Shown here piece by piece: positions 32,766-44,205 of a stretch of 64,000 bases of DNA (within the stretch, counting starts at the first letter, position 1; every line of letters starts with the position of its first letter). A program made the translations under genes and the position numbers. Below the pieces are notes generated by a model. That model worked only from the letters and a program-made list of their open reading frames with translations, made no database searches and had not been told where the DNA came from. The DNA comes from Balaenoptera acutorostrata (lineage: Eukaryota > Chordata > Mammalia > Artiodactyla > Balaenopteridae): the NCBI RefSeq assembly GCF_949987535.1, contig NC_080082.1:28995164-29059163 (forward strand), in the 5' to 3' direction.

Positions 32766-32782
32766 AAAAAGTTATTATCTTG

Positions 32783-33043
32783 GGCTTCCCTGGTGGCACA
32801 GTGGTTGAGAGTCTGCCTGCCAATGCAGGGTACACGGGTTCGAGCCCTGGTCTGGGAAGATCCCACATGCCGCGGAGCAACTGGGCCCGTGAGCCACAAT
32901 TACTGAGCCTGTGCATCTGGAGCCTGTGCTCCGAACAAGAGAGGCCGCGATAGTGAGAGGCCCGTGCACCGCGATGAAGAGTGGCCCCCGCTTGCCCCAA
33001 CTAGAGAAAGCCCTCGCACAGAAACGAAGACCCAACACAGCCA

Positions 33044-33093
<50 letters not shown>

Positions 33094-33131
33094 TAAAAAA
33101 AGCGCAGAGTCCTAACCACCATTTAAAAAAA
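32783..33131 (+). mobile_element. CHR-type tRNA-derived SINE inserted in a MIR
   Basis: Starts GGCTTCCCTGGTGGCACAGT, keeps the tRNA promoter B box (GGGTTCGAGCCCT), and ends in a (TAAA)n run. It is flanked by a 17-bp duplication AAAAAGTTATTATCTTG at 32766-32782 and 33132-33148. An unusual AGCGCAGAGTCCTAACCACC lies between the tail repeats and the final A-run. Confidence 0.95.
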
Positions 33132-33754
33132 AAAAAGTTATTATCTTGCCCAAGGTCCTGGATGCTGAATGGCAGAGTCAGCATTTGAAAGTACAACTCT
33201 ATTAGAAAGCTTGTGTTTCAATTCCTAATCTGCCTGCCCAGGGTGGGTGGTACTCATCCCAAGGGATGAATTCACAGAGGTGGATTTTCTATTGGCTGGG
33301 GTCACGGGAGCATTCCCACATCCCTGTGTAAGGCCCGGCCTGCTCACTCATGTGCAAAGAGCTCCCATTCTGCTCTTCTCCAGCTTGTGTCTCCAGGGGA
33401 CTGCTAAGTGTTCTGCTTGTCTGAGGCCCATGCCGAGAGCATCTAACTACCACAGACTACTCCCTGCTGTCCTCTGTGGGAAACAAAGCACTTTGCTTGG
33501 AAGCAGGGGAGGGAAGAACCAGCAGGAAGTGGGACACGGGGGAAGTGATCTGTTCTTTATTCTGACCAAAGGCCAAGACACCTCCAAGGCTGGGGGTGGG
33601 GCAGGAGTTTTCAGGGAAGGGGAAGAAATGGTCCTGGGACCCTTTAAGTGACTCAGGGTCTTAGAGGGGGTCCAAGATGAAGGTTTGCTTTGTCTTTCTT
33701 AGGAGATGTCCATCAACACTCAAACTGAAGGGATGTGTCCTATGGAAGCCAGCT

Positions 33755-34217
33755 GTGATGATTAATTTTACGTGTCAGCTTGACTGGGTTAAAGGATACC
33801 CAGAGAGCTGGTAAGACATTATTTCTGGGTGTGTCTGTGAGGGTGTTTCTGGAAGAGACTAGCATATGAATCGGTAGACTAAGTAAAGATGATCACCCTC
33901 ACCAGTGTGGGTGGGCATCTTAGAAGTGGAGAAAGGTCAAATTTACTTTTTGTATGAGCTAAGACATCCATTTTCTCTTGCCCTCAGACATCTGAGCTTC
34001 TGGCCTTTGGACTTGAACTGGGACTTATGCCATCAGCTCCCCTGGTTCTCAGACCTTCAGACCCAGACTGAATTACACCACCAGCAGACAGCAGATCGTG
34101 GGACTTTCTGTCCTCCACAACCATGTGAACCAATTCTTACAATTACTCTCCTCTTACATATCTCTCTATATCTATCCTATCGTTTCTGTTTCTTTGGAGA
34201 ACCCTGACTAATACATC
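33755..34217 (+). mobile_element. MLT2-type ERVL LTR
   Basis: Begins TGTGATGATTAATTTTACGT, has CATTATTTCTGGGTGTGTCT, GAATCGGTAGACTAAGTAAA, CCAGTGTGGGTGGGCATC and ends TTTGGAGAACCCTGACTAAT. It is a solo LTR of the ERVL group and not paired with the internal piece at 24.6-27.06 kb, which runs the other way. 33211-33754 before it shows nothing recognised. Confidence 0.88.
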
Positions 34218-34439
34218 TGCCTTAAACTGAAGAGGGACCAGGCAGGTGCTTGGATGTAGCAATGTGCTCCCAGAATCCCCTCATTTCCCTGATGGAAGGA
34301 TCCTAAGAGCGCATTTCCTCTGAGCCTCTCAATGTACAACAGGGGAATCAAGACCCAGCATGGGGTAGCTATCTCCATGTTTCCTTTTGGTTTAAGAGGT
34401 ACTTACAGATGATAATGTGTCTTTACCATTAGGCTTTAG

Positions 34440-34930
34440 AAAGTTAATTTACTGTGCATGGCCGCATTATTTGTAAAAGTAAAAAGCTGAAATCAACTCA
34501 AAATTCTGACATCAGTAGAATAAACAAATGTATTAGTAGGATAAATAAATGTGGTCTAGCCATACAATGGAATATCATACAGCAATAAAAAGAATGAAAT
34601 GCTACTATATGCCATGAAATAAATCTCTCCCAATGTCAAACTTAAAAAGTCAGGCACAAAAGATTACACTGCATTAGTCCTGTGATGTGAAGTTCAAATA
34701 CAGTCAAGCTAATCAATCTATGGTGGCAGAAGTCAGAATAGTGGTTGCCTTGGTGAGATGGGTAATGACTGCAAGGCTTCTGGGGTGCTAGGGATGCTCT
34801 ATATTTTGATCTGTGTGATGTGGTTGCATGAGCAAAAATTGGTCAAAGTTTGATTTGTATACTTAGGATTTGTGCACTTTTCCACATACATGTTATAGGT
34901 TATACTTCAATAAAAAGGTAAAAGCAAGTA
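34440..34930 (+). mobile_element. old L1M 3' end
   Basis: CCATACAATGGAATATCATA, CAGCAATAAAAAGAATGAAA, GAATAGTGGTTGCCTTGGTG and the terminal TATACTTCAATAAAAAGGTA. Ancient, non-coding. 34931-35500 shows nothing further I can name. Confidence 0.8.
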
Positions 34931-35504
34931 GTGGACATTTCCTGAGTGCATGCATGTAAAATCATGTGTAGGTGCATCCAGGAACTCTGAAAGGTGGGCC
35001 ACGAGATGTTGAAAGTGGGTAGATCTTCAAAATAGGAATTGGAGTCGTTTTTATTCATACTTTTCTGTATTGTTTGAAATTTTATTTGTAATGAGCAGGT
35101 AGTACTTTTATAATTAGAAAAAAATGGTTATTTTTATTTGGGGAAAGACATAATTGAAGCAAAATAAAGGCAAATAACACTTGAGAATAAAGGAAGAAGC
35201 CTCCAAATAAAGTATAATGGCTCATGGTAAACACTCAAAAAAAAAAAAATCAGTGGAATGAATGTATAACCCCAGGAGGTTGTTTCAATAGACTAGCAAA
35301 TTAAAATTCAGTGAGAAGTTCTCTGAAGCCTCATCTCTAATTATGGAGGAAAGGTTTTACCCTCATAATGAGATATGTCCTTGGGGGGTACCCAGGGCCC
35401 AGGAGCCCCTGCCCCAGTCTAGCTGGTCTCCACCACCATGGGAGAGGCTGGGGGCTTCCTGGGAAGAGAGTCTGAGCAAGGAGACTGGGGGCAGGGTGCC
35501 AACA

Positions 35505-35700
35505 CTGAAATCGTCACACTCATAACCACGTTCCAAGAGAACACTGTGTACCTGGCACTGTGTAGGTACTTAAGTAGGTAATCTAATTTCCTCTTCTCAG
35601 CCATCCTATAAGGACATCTTAATGGCTGCATTTTGTAAATGAGGAAGTAGAGGTTTGACCAAGGCCCCATAACCGGTGTGACAGAACCAGATGGAGGCTG
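35505..35700 (+). repeat. MIR remnant
   Basis: TACCTGGCACTGTGTAGGTA, TGGCTGCATTTTGTAAATGA then GGAAGTAGAGGTTTGACCAA follow the MIR core. 35701-36354 contains nothing recognised. Confidence 0.7.
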
Positions 35701-36354
35701 AGACGGAGGTTCTGTGGTGAGGGCCTTGGAGGCACCTCATATGACTCAGTGTGGATCCAAATACACCAGATTTGTTTCCTGCCAAGCCCCAAGCCTGGTC
35801 AAGCACAGAACAGGCTTGGCCTGCCTTTCTGAAGATCCTCATACTCAAGTACCCGCCCTAGGTCCAGACGCCAGCATCTCAAAAAGCCTGAGTGCCTGAG
35901 CCTGTGGCAGGGAAAGGACAGCTCAGTTAGGTGGAACAGAATAGACAGGTCCTTTTCAGAATAGATACAGGAGTTGAGAGTATGTTCTTTCATTGGCATT
36001 ATGATGGAAGGTTTCCTGGAGAAGGTGTCCAAATGAGGATGCCTAGAAAAAGCAGCTTGCACTGCTACACATCCTTATGAAATGGGAGCTGGGAGCACTG
36101 AGAAAGTTGCTGACTAGCCCCCTCCTCTGCCTTTCCAATTAAAAATCTGACTTGGAAAGGGGACCCTGGACTCACATAGTAGTTTTGAGCTAAGAGACAA
36201 TCAGGACTGAGTCTGTAAGTTTTTAAACTGTGTCTCCTGAAACACTGGTGTGTCAGAAGAGCCTCTGGGGCCACAGAGAATGGATCTATGTCACACTCCC
36301 TCCCATCCCCCTTCAACGGAGACTCTCACCTTTTAATTGTTTTATTAGATTAAA

Positions 36355-36566
36355 GCAGTGGGTCTCAACCAGGGGCAATTCTGCCCCTCTCCCCAGGGGA
36401 CATGTGGAAATATCTGAAGACGGTTTTGGTTGTCACAACTTGAGGAGTGCTACTGGCATCCGGTGAGTAGAGACCAGGGATGCTGCTATCCATCCTGCAA
36501 GACAGCCTCCCACAATTATCCTCCCCCAGGGTCAATAGTGTGGAGGTTGAGAAAGCCTGAACCAAA
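36355..36566 (+). repeat. MER20-type hAT element
   Basis: CAGTGGGTCTCAACCAGGGG, GGTTGTCACAACTTGAGGAG, GTGCTACTGGCATCCGGTG and the terminal AGGTTGAGAAAGCCTG: a nearly full non-autonomous hAT-Charlie element with matching ends. Confidence 0.88.
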
Positions 36567-36689
36567 CCACATGATATAGCCTATAGCGATTTCACATGAT
36601 TCATATTGGGTTTCTATAGATTTAAATTTAAGAGAGGATTCCAAAGTATTCTTAAGTATTGCAAATCATTTATCAAATCCAAACTCCTG

Positions 36690-36800
36690 ATTGCACAGAT
36701 AGCAAGAATGTGGCCCAGAGAGGATAAGGGGATTTTCCAAGGTCACACAGCAAGTAAGCATGGATCCAGACCTGAAACACAGACCCCCTGCGTCCCTATA
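36690..36800 (+). repeat. MIR remnant
   Basis: GGCCCAGAGAGGATAAGGGG then TTTTCCAAGGTCACACAGCA is the MIR 3' core. Confidence 0.7.
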
Positions 36801-37017
36801 ACCCTTCCTGTCAACACAGAAGCCTCCAACCAGACTCATTTCTCCAACCACAGGAAATGGCTTCTTTCCTATTTACTGCTCTAATGCCCTGCCTCAGGAG
36901 AATGTTTTAGACAGAGCTGCTTCCCACCGAAAACTTGGAATGACATTCATCCAGAACTCAGAAGAAAATCTGTTTGCTTAAAAAGAAAGAAAAGGGGGAA
37001 AAAAAGAACCTTATTAC

Positions 37018-37580
37018 CAACCTAAATGTCCACTGACAGATGAATGGATAAAGAAGATGTGGCACATATATACAATGGAATACTACTCGGCCATTAAAAA
37101 AAAACGATATTGAGTTATTTGTAGTGAGGTGGATGGACCCAGAGTCTGTCATATAGAGTGAAGTAAGTCAGAAAGAGAAAAACAAATACCGTATGCTAAC
37201 GCATATATATGGAATCTAAAAAAAAAAAAAAAATGGTACTGATGAACCTAGTTGCAGGGCAGGAATAAAGATGTAGACATAGAGAATGGACTTGAGAACA
37301 CAGGGTGGGAGGGGGAAGCTGGGGCGAAGTGAGAATAGCATCAATATATGTACACTACCGAATGTAAAATAGCTAGTGGGAAGCAGCAGCATAGCACAGG
37401 GAGATCAGCTCGGTGGTTTGTGATGACCTAGAGGGGTGGGATAGGGAGGATGGGAGGGAGGCGCAAGAGGGAGGGGATGTGGGGACATACGTATGCATAT
37501 GGCTGATTCACTTTGGTGTACAACAGAAACTAACACAGTATTGTGAAGCAATTATACTCCAATAAAGGTCTATTTAAAAA
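37018..37580 (+). mobile_element. L1 LINE, 5'-truncated 3' end, relatively young
   Basis: CTAAATGTCCACTGACAGAT, GGCACATATATACAATGGAA, CACAGGGAGATCAGCTCGGT and AAGCAATTATACTCCAATAA form a cetartiodactyl L1 3' end. Flanks AAAAAAGAACCTTATT (near 37001-37015) and AAAAAAGAGCCTTATT (near 37580-37595) are a target duplication with one mismatch. Confidence 0.92.
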
Positions 37581-37595
37581 AAAAAGAGCCTTATT

Positions 37596-38479
37596 CCCAA
37601 ACAGCCATGCAAAGTAAGGCCAGCTGCAGGGAATTAAGAGAGATTAATACTCACTCACGTTGATCAAGAGAGAAAAGGCGGATAAGAAGCACATTGGGAG
37701 GGACAAGGCTTTGCTCCTAAGGAATAATAACTTTGCCTCAGATGGACAAGGAGGCTTTCACTCTGAAAGAAGGAGCCCAGTACCATTCCATAACAAAGTC
37801 TGTGCAGGGGTCTGCAATAGTCCAGGGGAACTTGTCCTCCAGGAAAAATGAAATTGCAATGCCACAGCTACCTCTGAGGGCTGAGGACACATAGCCTACA
37901 GCAGCACTCTCCTTGTCAGAGCTGGGAAGAACCTTGGAGAACATCCAGGGGGAAGAAGCAAGCCAAGTTGTGCAGATTTGGGGTGAGGAACAGGAGTCAA
38001 GCTTGCCCTCACTCTGCAGCCAAAAGCCGAGGCAGTTTGTGTGCCAACTTGAATTTAACCTGCACACACTCATCTTAGTACTAGGACACTTAAGTCCCAT
38101 CCGCCCGATACCTCAGCCAAGTTTTGTTCAAACACTTCTCTAAAAAGTGCATCTGGGAAGTGCTCATTTAATCTCGCATCCTCATTGTGTGATGGGGAAA
38201 TTGAGGCACAAAGAGAGGAAGGGGTTTGCTTGAGTCAGGGGAAGTGCTGCTCACCTCTCCATACCCAGGCAGGGAGGGAAACAAAGCCAGCAAGCAAATA
38301 CCTCGTGGGCACCCTATTCAACGTTTTGTTAGAAAAAAAAAGCTTCACCACAGAGCTAAAATAAACTCCTACAGACACAAAATACACAAAGCTGCTGACC
38401 ATACAGTTTGCAAAGCAGATTCCCCATCCTCAGTGAGGAAGCCTTCCCCTTACAAAATACATTGAGCCTAGGCTCTGGC
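37596..38479. other. intergenic stretch without recognised feature
   Basis: Open frames on both strands overlap each other and match no family. A short MIR-like word (GATGGGGAAATTGAGGCACA, 38191-38210) is the only repeat trace. Confidence 0.5.
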
Positions 38480-39010
38480 CTCTCCAGATGTCCTATTTAT
38501 TGAGGCCTCAGTTATTTCCCCTGGTGTGCTGTGTGCCAGCAACAACGGCTGCAATCACCTGCCAAGACCTGGATTCCCTCAGCTTCCCTCTGATGGTTTC
38601 CATGGCAAACACTTCCATCACCCATTTTATATGTAGGATTTAGGCCAACCCAAGGGCTCTTGGAATTGGTTTTTCTGACCCCACTAGTGTTGACCCTGTT
38701 TTCCTCTTATAAATCAATGGATTTTATTTTAATTTCAAGGCTTACAATGACATTGCAGCTGTTCCGGGATTGTCTGTCTGTCAGCACGTGGCTTCAGCAG
38801 CCAGCCGCAGCCCAAATTCCTCATCCTTGTTCCTTGCAGCAGAGGATGATAGAAGCCTTGGTGAGGACTGTAATGAGGAACAGGAGAGTTCACTTTCAAA
38901 CGGAGCCCATCCGCTTTGATCTTAACCTTTTTGATTGTGCCTGTGGCTGCCAAGCACCACTTTGATCCTTTTCCTGCCAGAAGCCATGGAAGATTTTCAA
39001 CATCCTCTGC
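38480..39010. promoter_or_regulatory. repeat-free block with paired TCF/LEF motifs
   Basis: No transposon signature. Contains CTTTGATCT at 38914-38922 and CTTTGATCC at 38960-38968, both matching the TCF/LEF core CTTTGAT, plus CTATTTAGAATG (near 39013) resembling part of a MEF2 site and GATTTTATTTTAATTTC (38719). A candidate enhancer by motif content only. The 101-codon open frame across it has no recognised domain. Confidence 0.35.
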
Positions 39011-40239
39011 TCTATTTAGAATGAAACAGAAGCTCCATCACCTGGCAGGCCAGGGCACCAGTGGCAGGGAATGAGAAGTGTGAGCTCTATAATGGTGACT
39101 GGACACTTCGGGAGGCAAGGGTCAACGGGACATGGAATGGGCAGTAGAAATTTTCTTACATGTTGCCTTCTGTCCAGTTTGGCCAAGTCCCCAAGAGGGC
39201 TGTCCTCCACCCTCAGGTGGGAAGTGATGGCACAACTTCACTGGCCATCAGAACTGACCTTCTGAGGACCTTTCCATACGACACATGAAGGCAAATGAAA
39301 GAAGAGATCATTTTGGTGTTACTTCTTAGTTCTGACTAACATCCTATGAAATCACTGTTTATTTAAACCTTCCTGAGAAGATATTCACAATGGAGTGGGG
39401 TTATCAGAGGCACCATCCACAGATGTCAGAGGCCTGGACTCAGTGGGGTTTGAAGGGGACTCAGGAGAAAAAAGTGTGGTCCTTGCCAGATACAACCTCA
39501 CACCCTCTGATTTACAGGAAAACATAGAGGGCATCATCCAAAACTCCATCTTTACCTGTTCCTGAAATGCCACCGTTGGTGATTCCTTCTTTACAACACA
39601 AATGTGCCAGAGAGGGTAAGGGGTGGTAAAGCTCAAGACCCTCAGATGAGGAGATAGGTTTTTTCAGACCAGAAGAATCCAGGTCAAGATGGAAGTAGTG
39701 GGAGGAGAGGGAAAGATGGGAGAGGAGCGATGAAAGAAAGATAAGGAAGAGAAGGCAACAAAGACTAACTCTGCCTCTTTCACAATTATGACAGGGTCAG
39801 CCTGGGGAAGGGTCATTTTATATCTATCTAGTCATCAGTCTGAACTAAGACCCCTTAGGACACAGAGCCCTAGACCAGGACCTGTTTTAAAGGTACACAG
39901 AGAAGTTGCAGACCTACTGTACTTTCAGACCTGAAGCAAGAACCAAGTTCAACTCCTGAAGCCTAGGAGGGGCAGTGAACTCCTCATGCAGGTAGGAGAC
40001 CAAAGTCAGGCTCCCAGACCTGAATCTGAGCTAAGGAAAGCTATTCTCCTGTCTGGGGCTGTGGCCCATCCTAAACTGCTTATCTGAGATGGGTCTAGAC
40101 AGGCATAGGACACTCTGGCAACCAGGACTTGTGATCTGCTAACTCAGTCACTTAAATTTGCAATATCCATACAGAATGAGACTTCACACAGACACAGACA
40201 AACATAAGGTCTGGATCTGAACTGGGGGCCCAGGGAGCT
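39011..40239. other. intergenic stretch without recognised feature
   Basis: An AG-rich run at about 39690-39760 and no gene-like or transposon sequence I can name. Confidence 0.5.
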
Positions 40240-40345
40240 GAATAAGAGCAGCACATACACACATACACACATACACAGACACACACCAACTAGAGAGTGA
40301 TGAGCACAGAGAGAAAAAAACCAAAAACTCACACACACACAAACA
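40240..40345 (+). repeat. (CA)n-rich simple repeat
   Basis: Interrupted ACAC runs (ACACACATACACACATACAC and later ACACACACAC). Length-variable low-complexity DNA. Confidence 0.8.
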
Positions 40346-40439
40346 GCATCACAGAAAGGTAGCCAACAACCTCAACAAAACTGAGAATACATATTAACAG
40401 AAGGAGGAAGAAGGGGAGAACAAAGAAAACACTGACAAT

Positions 40440-40930
40440 CAAACCAAAGGCAGTAAAAGAGGGGGAAAAAGGAAAAGCATGTTAAGTAGGAAATATAAAA
40501 TAAGACTGCAGAAATAAAACCAATTTAACAGTAATCTTAATAAATGGAAATGGCTTAAACTCACTTATTAAAAGTTGGGGGTTATCAGATTGGACTTAAA
40601 TCTAGCTACATGTAATTTATAAAAGACATACCTGAAACAAAATTTTAAAAGAATTGAAAATGAAAGTGTAGAGAAATATGGCATTTATGCTGAAAAACAT
40701 GAAAGGGATAAGGATGGACACTCTATGACTAAAAAAATCCAGCAAGAAGTTAATGTAACCATGAACTTGTACACACCCAATAACATAGCTTCAAAATATA
40801 TAAAGTACAACCTGACAGAAAAATTAGGGGGAAACAAGTTTTCTGACAGAAAACTATGGGGAAATTGAAAAATCTATACTCATAGTGAGATGATTTGAAC
40901 ACAGCACCTGCTAAATAAGGAACCCAGACT
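40440..40930 (+). mobile_element. old L1 ORF2 fragment
   Basis: AATAAATGGAAATGGCTTAA, CTCACTTATTAAAAG, CAGATTGGACTTAAATC and ACATACCTGAAACAAAATTT, then TTGTACACACCCAATAACAT, recall the L1M ORF2/ORF1-linker order. Strongly diverged. 40931-41375 and 41645-42500 show no recognised gene or element. Confidence 0.6.
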
Positions 40931-41379
40931 CACTCACCCCAGAGTGAGGCCTCTCATGGCTGAGACTGAGGAGAATTAAAAAAACAAAACAAAACAAAAA
41001 ACACCCTGAAGAATAGGAGGTTTTGGTCTTTAATTTCTCTATGGAGATGAAGGATTGACTTGATCATGAGAAGGGTCCAATCCAACTCACTGTGGTTTCA
41101 TTGGAATTTGAAGCCAAAGTCCAAGCTAGCAATGAAATGTGGCTGTGCTTGTGTTTTCTCTCTGTTAACCTATTTCCTACCAGTCCTGGAAGAGGAAGGG
41201 CACCAGGATGAGTGAAGAACTGAAGTCTGGTAGAACCAGTCTTTCCTGATGGCAGAGTGGGGAGAGAATTTATGAGCTTTGTAGAAAATATGAGAAGGCC
41301 AAGAGACGAGGATCATAAAGCACCAAGTGTATATTCACTCTAAGATTATAACTCCTCCATTCCCGGGCCTCTTAGAGTA

Positions 41380-41642
41380 AATTAATTACACTATCACCAC
41401 CAACAGCTACTAGATGATTACACAGGCACTGTGTAAGTGTGCTATATGCATTGTCTCTCTTAATCTTCACAAAAAAACATTTCAAGTAGAAGTTTTTATC
41501 ACTATTCCTATTATACAGAAAAGGAAACTGAGGCTCAGAAAAATTCAGTGACTTTCCTACAGTAACACAGCTAATAAGTGACAGAGCTGGGATTGAACCC
41601 AGGTATGTCTGACTGTCCTTAACCATTACATGACACTTTCTT
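41380..41642 (+). repeat. MIR SINE
   Basis: GCATTGTCTCTCTTAATC, AAAGGAAACTGAGGCTCAGA, ACACAGCTAATAAGTGACAG and AGCTGGGATTGAACCCAGGT: a well-kept MIR. Confidence 0.88.
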
Positions 41643-42519
41643 GGCTGTTAAAGTGAAAATACTCACCTGACACAACATAATAGCAACAAATCCCTCATCC
41701 TTCAAGTCTCAAGTCAGGCCTCCCTTTGGTCCTAAGCAGAAGTCAGCACCCCATGTTTCTAGTTCATACCTCCCCATACATCATTCTAGAAACAGTGAGC
41801 ACTGCAAGAGTGGCAATTTATCTTGTCCTTCCCTGGATCCCCACTGCTACCACTATGTCTGACCTAAAGAGGGTATCAGGATATTTTATTAAACTGAATT
41901 GAATGGACTGGCCAAAAAAGCCAAATTCTATCATACGTAAGCTCCACGCAAATGGAGGCACCTGAGTTTGAAGTTTCATAAGCTTTCTTTCCAAACAGTT
42001 TGCCAAATGAGCCAGTTGCCCTGGACAAGAAGTTCTTGTTACTACAGCAGCAAAGTTCTGCCCTGGCCACACACGGCAGTCCCCAAGCCCCGCATCCAGG
42101 CCTCCATCACACAGGCAACTTCCCCTGCAGACAAATCGTGGATGGTTCCCAAGGTGGTATCATAAAACAAGGGGAGTTTCCTGGTTGGGGTCTTCTAATT
42201 CCCAGTTTTCCTTTTCTCCAGGATACCTTAGTGCCCCACAAAAGATCTGAAAATCTGATGTTAAACACGATTCTTCCTCCTGTGCCCAGACCACGCCTCA
42301 ATTCTCCAGGAAAGCTTCTCTATACTGGTTCCTCTGTGCTCTGCAAGAAGCTTCAAACTGTAGGTAAGGTTGGGATTTACCATCTAGCTGCTGATACAAA
42401 GCTTTGTGATTACAAACCATACCCTCAATACAGAGGAGAGAATGCAATAATTAATTGAGAAGTAAGAGGAAAGGGAAGTTTTTATTTATTAATTGCCTGG
42501 GAAATCTTTTGACACTTTA

Positions 42520-42858
42520 TAAAGTATTTTTTTAAAGGATTTTCTTATTTATTTATTTATTTATTTATTTTTGGCTGTGTTGGGTCTTCGGTTCGTGCGA
42601 GGGCTTTCTCCAGTTGCGGCAAGCGGGGGCCACTCTTCATCGCGGTGCGGGGACCGCTCTTCATCGCGGTGCGCGGGCCTTTCTCTATCGCGGCCCCTCC
42701 CGTCGCGGGGCACAGGCTCCAGACGCGCAGGCTCAGCAATTGTGGCTCACGGGCCCAGCTGCTCCGCGGCATGTGGGATCCTCCCAGACCAGGGCTCGAA
42801 CCCGTGTCCCCTGCATTAGCAGGCAGACTCTCAACCACTGCGCCACCAGGGAAGCCCC
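42520..42858 (-). mobile_element. CHR-type SINE with internal duplication, next to a MIR
   Basis: Inverted copy: T-rich tail with (TTTA)n at the left, GCGCCACCAGGGAAGCCC head at the right. The target duplication TCTTTTGACACTTTA is at 42505-42519 and 42859-42873. CTCTTCATCGCGGTGCG occurs twice inside (42633 and 42657), a 24-bp tandem duplication absent from the other copies here. The B box is intact. Confidence 0.94.
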
Positions 42859-42873
42859 TCTTTTGACACTTTA

Positions 42874-43050
42874 AATGTGCTATTTCATTTAATCATTGCA
42901 ACAACACCCCCGGGAAGTATTATTGATTCCATGTGACCTATGAGAACATTGAAATTCAGTGACGTTAAGACCCTTGTCCAAGTTCACAGAGAGAAAAAGT
43001 GACGGTCTGGATTTGAATTCAGGACTGTCTGCCTCTAGGGGCGTGCACAG
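42874..43050 (+). repeat. MIR remnant beside the SINE
   Basis: ATTTCATTTAATCATTGCAA, TGAGAACATTGAAATTCAGT and GTCCAAGTTCACAGAGAG follow MIR. 43051-43379 holds nothing recognised. Confidence 0.75.
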
Positions 43051-43379
43051 ACTATACAGACTCTGTTACAGAGGGTCAATGGTGGGGTCCCTCCAAGGAT
43101 CACACACTCCCTAGGCACCAAAAAAGACACTTGGGCTTAAACAAGACAGCGTCTTACTGAGATCATTCTTGTTTCCTGGTGAGAGCATTTGAGGAGAGAG
43201 ATGTTGATTGATGCGGTTGTAATAATACTTATTTGTCTGTAATTGCTCCTTGAATTCCAGCCAAAATGGGACACACTGAGCTGCAGCTGTACAAGATGTC
43301 TGGATTCTCCCACACAGCAAACAGTCGGGAACGGGGTGGTCAGGAAAAAGGCTGAGTGGGGCCAGAAAGACATCTCCAT

Positions 43380-44205
43380 TTAATGAATATTTATTGCACC
43401 TCTGCTCCATACCAGACCTGGGGAGGTGGGAGGGGGGGAAGAGGAAAGGCACGAAGTTGAACAAAATGTAGTTCCTTTAGTTCCTTTGTATGTCAATTAA
43501 ATGTTTCCTTAAAAATGCAAACATTTTTAAAAAGAATAGTCTCTTCCTTTGAGGGAAATAACAGGCACATGAACAAAAACCAGAAGCATGATGCGATTGA
43601 CATCATAATCAGGGTGTGCTGGGGAGGCCTAGAGAAAGTTGCTCCCCAGGGAGCTGGAGAAGGGTTTCCAAAGAGGTGACTTTTAAGCTAGGTCTTGCAG
43701 ATAGGTCTTGTGTGGTTGTCCATCAGGTGGAGAGAAGCTGAGAGGTGGGGAGGCAGTCCAGGCCGGGGGGACAGCCTGGGGAAAGGCTGCCGGGCATGGG
43801 CAAGCATGCAACACAACAAGTTCAGTGTCTGATGCCTCCACTGTCCAGCCATGTGCTGGTGGAGAGACCTTAGGCCAAGTCATTTCTTTGTGCCTCATTT
43901 GCCTCTTCCGTGAGATGGACAGAATAATAGTTTCTACCCAGATGGTTGTGGAAAAGATGAAATGTTATTACATTTTTAATGCCTAGAAGAATTCCTGGCA
44001 CATATAGATGCTTAATAAAAGCTAGTTAATTTTAATTACTCATGTGATGATGACAACAACGATGATACAGAACAATGATGAGAAATGAGAATAGGATATT
44101 AGGTCAGGGCCAAGTTATTGAGAGCTTCAAATGCTATGGGAAGGAATGGAGAATTTCATCCCGTGGGCAACAGGTAATTCTCCTGTTTCAGAATGAAACT
44201 GCAGG
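43380..44205 (+). repeat. ancient interspersed repeat, copy 2, split by a MIR
   Basis: 43381-43800 starts TAATGAATATTTATTGCACC and continues with TTTCCAAAGAGGTGACTTTT. 44080-44205 resumes with AAATGCTATGGGAAGGAATG. Between them, 43805-44040 is a MIR (TTGTGCCTCATTTGCCTCTT, TCCTGGCACATATAGATGCT). The outer family is the one seen near 8070 and 49133; its name is not asserted. Confidence 0.55.

Noticed and set aside
41885..41945. Possible mariner-like end (GACTGGCCAAAAAAGCC)
   Set aside because: Only one short end was seen, with no inverted partner or target TA pair that I could confirm.
42557..42874. Arg/Ser/Gly-rich open frames on both strands at 42.6 kb, and similar ones at 32.8, 54.5 and 57.4 kb
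   Set aside because: All lie inside CHR-type SINE copies and share the same translated text, so they are repeat by-products.
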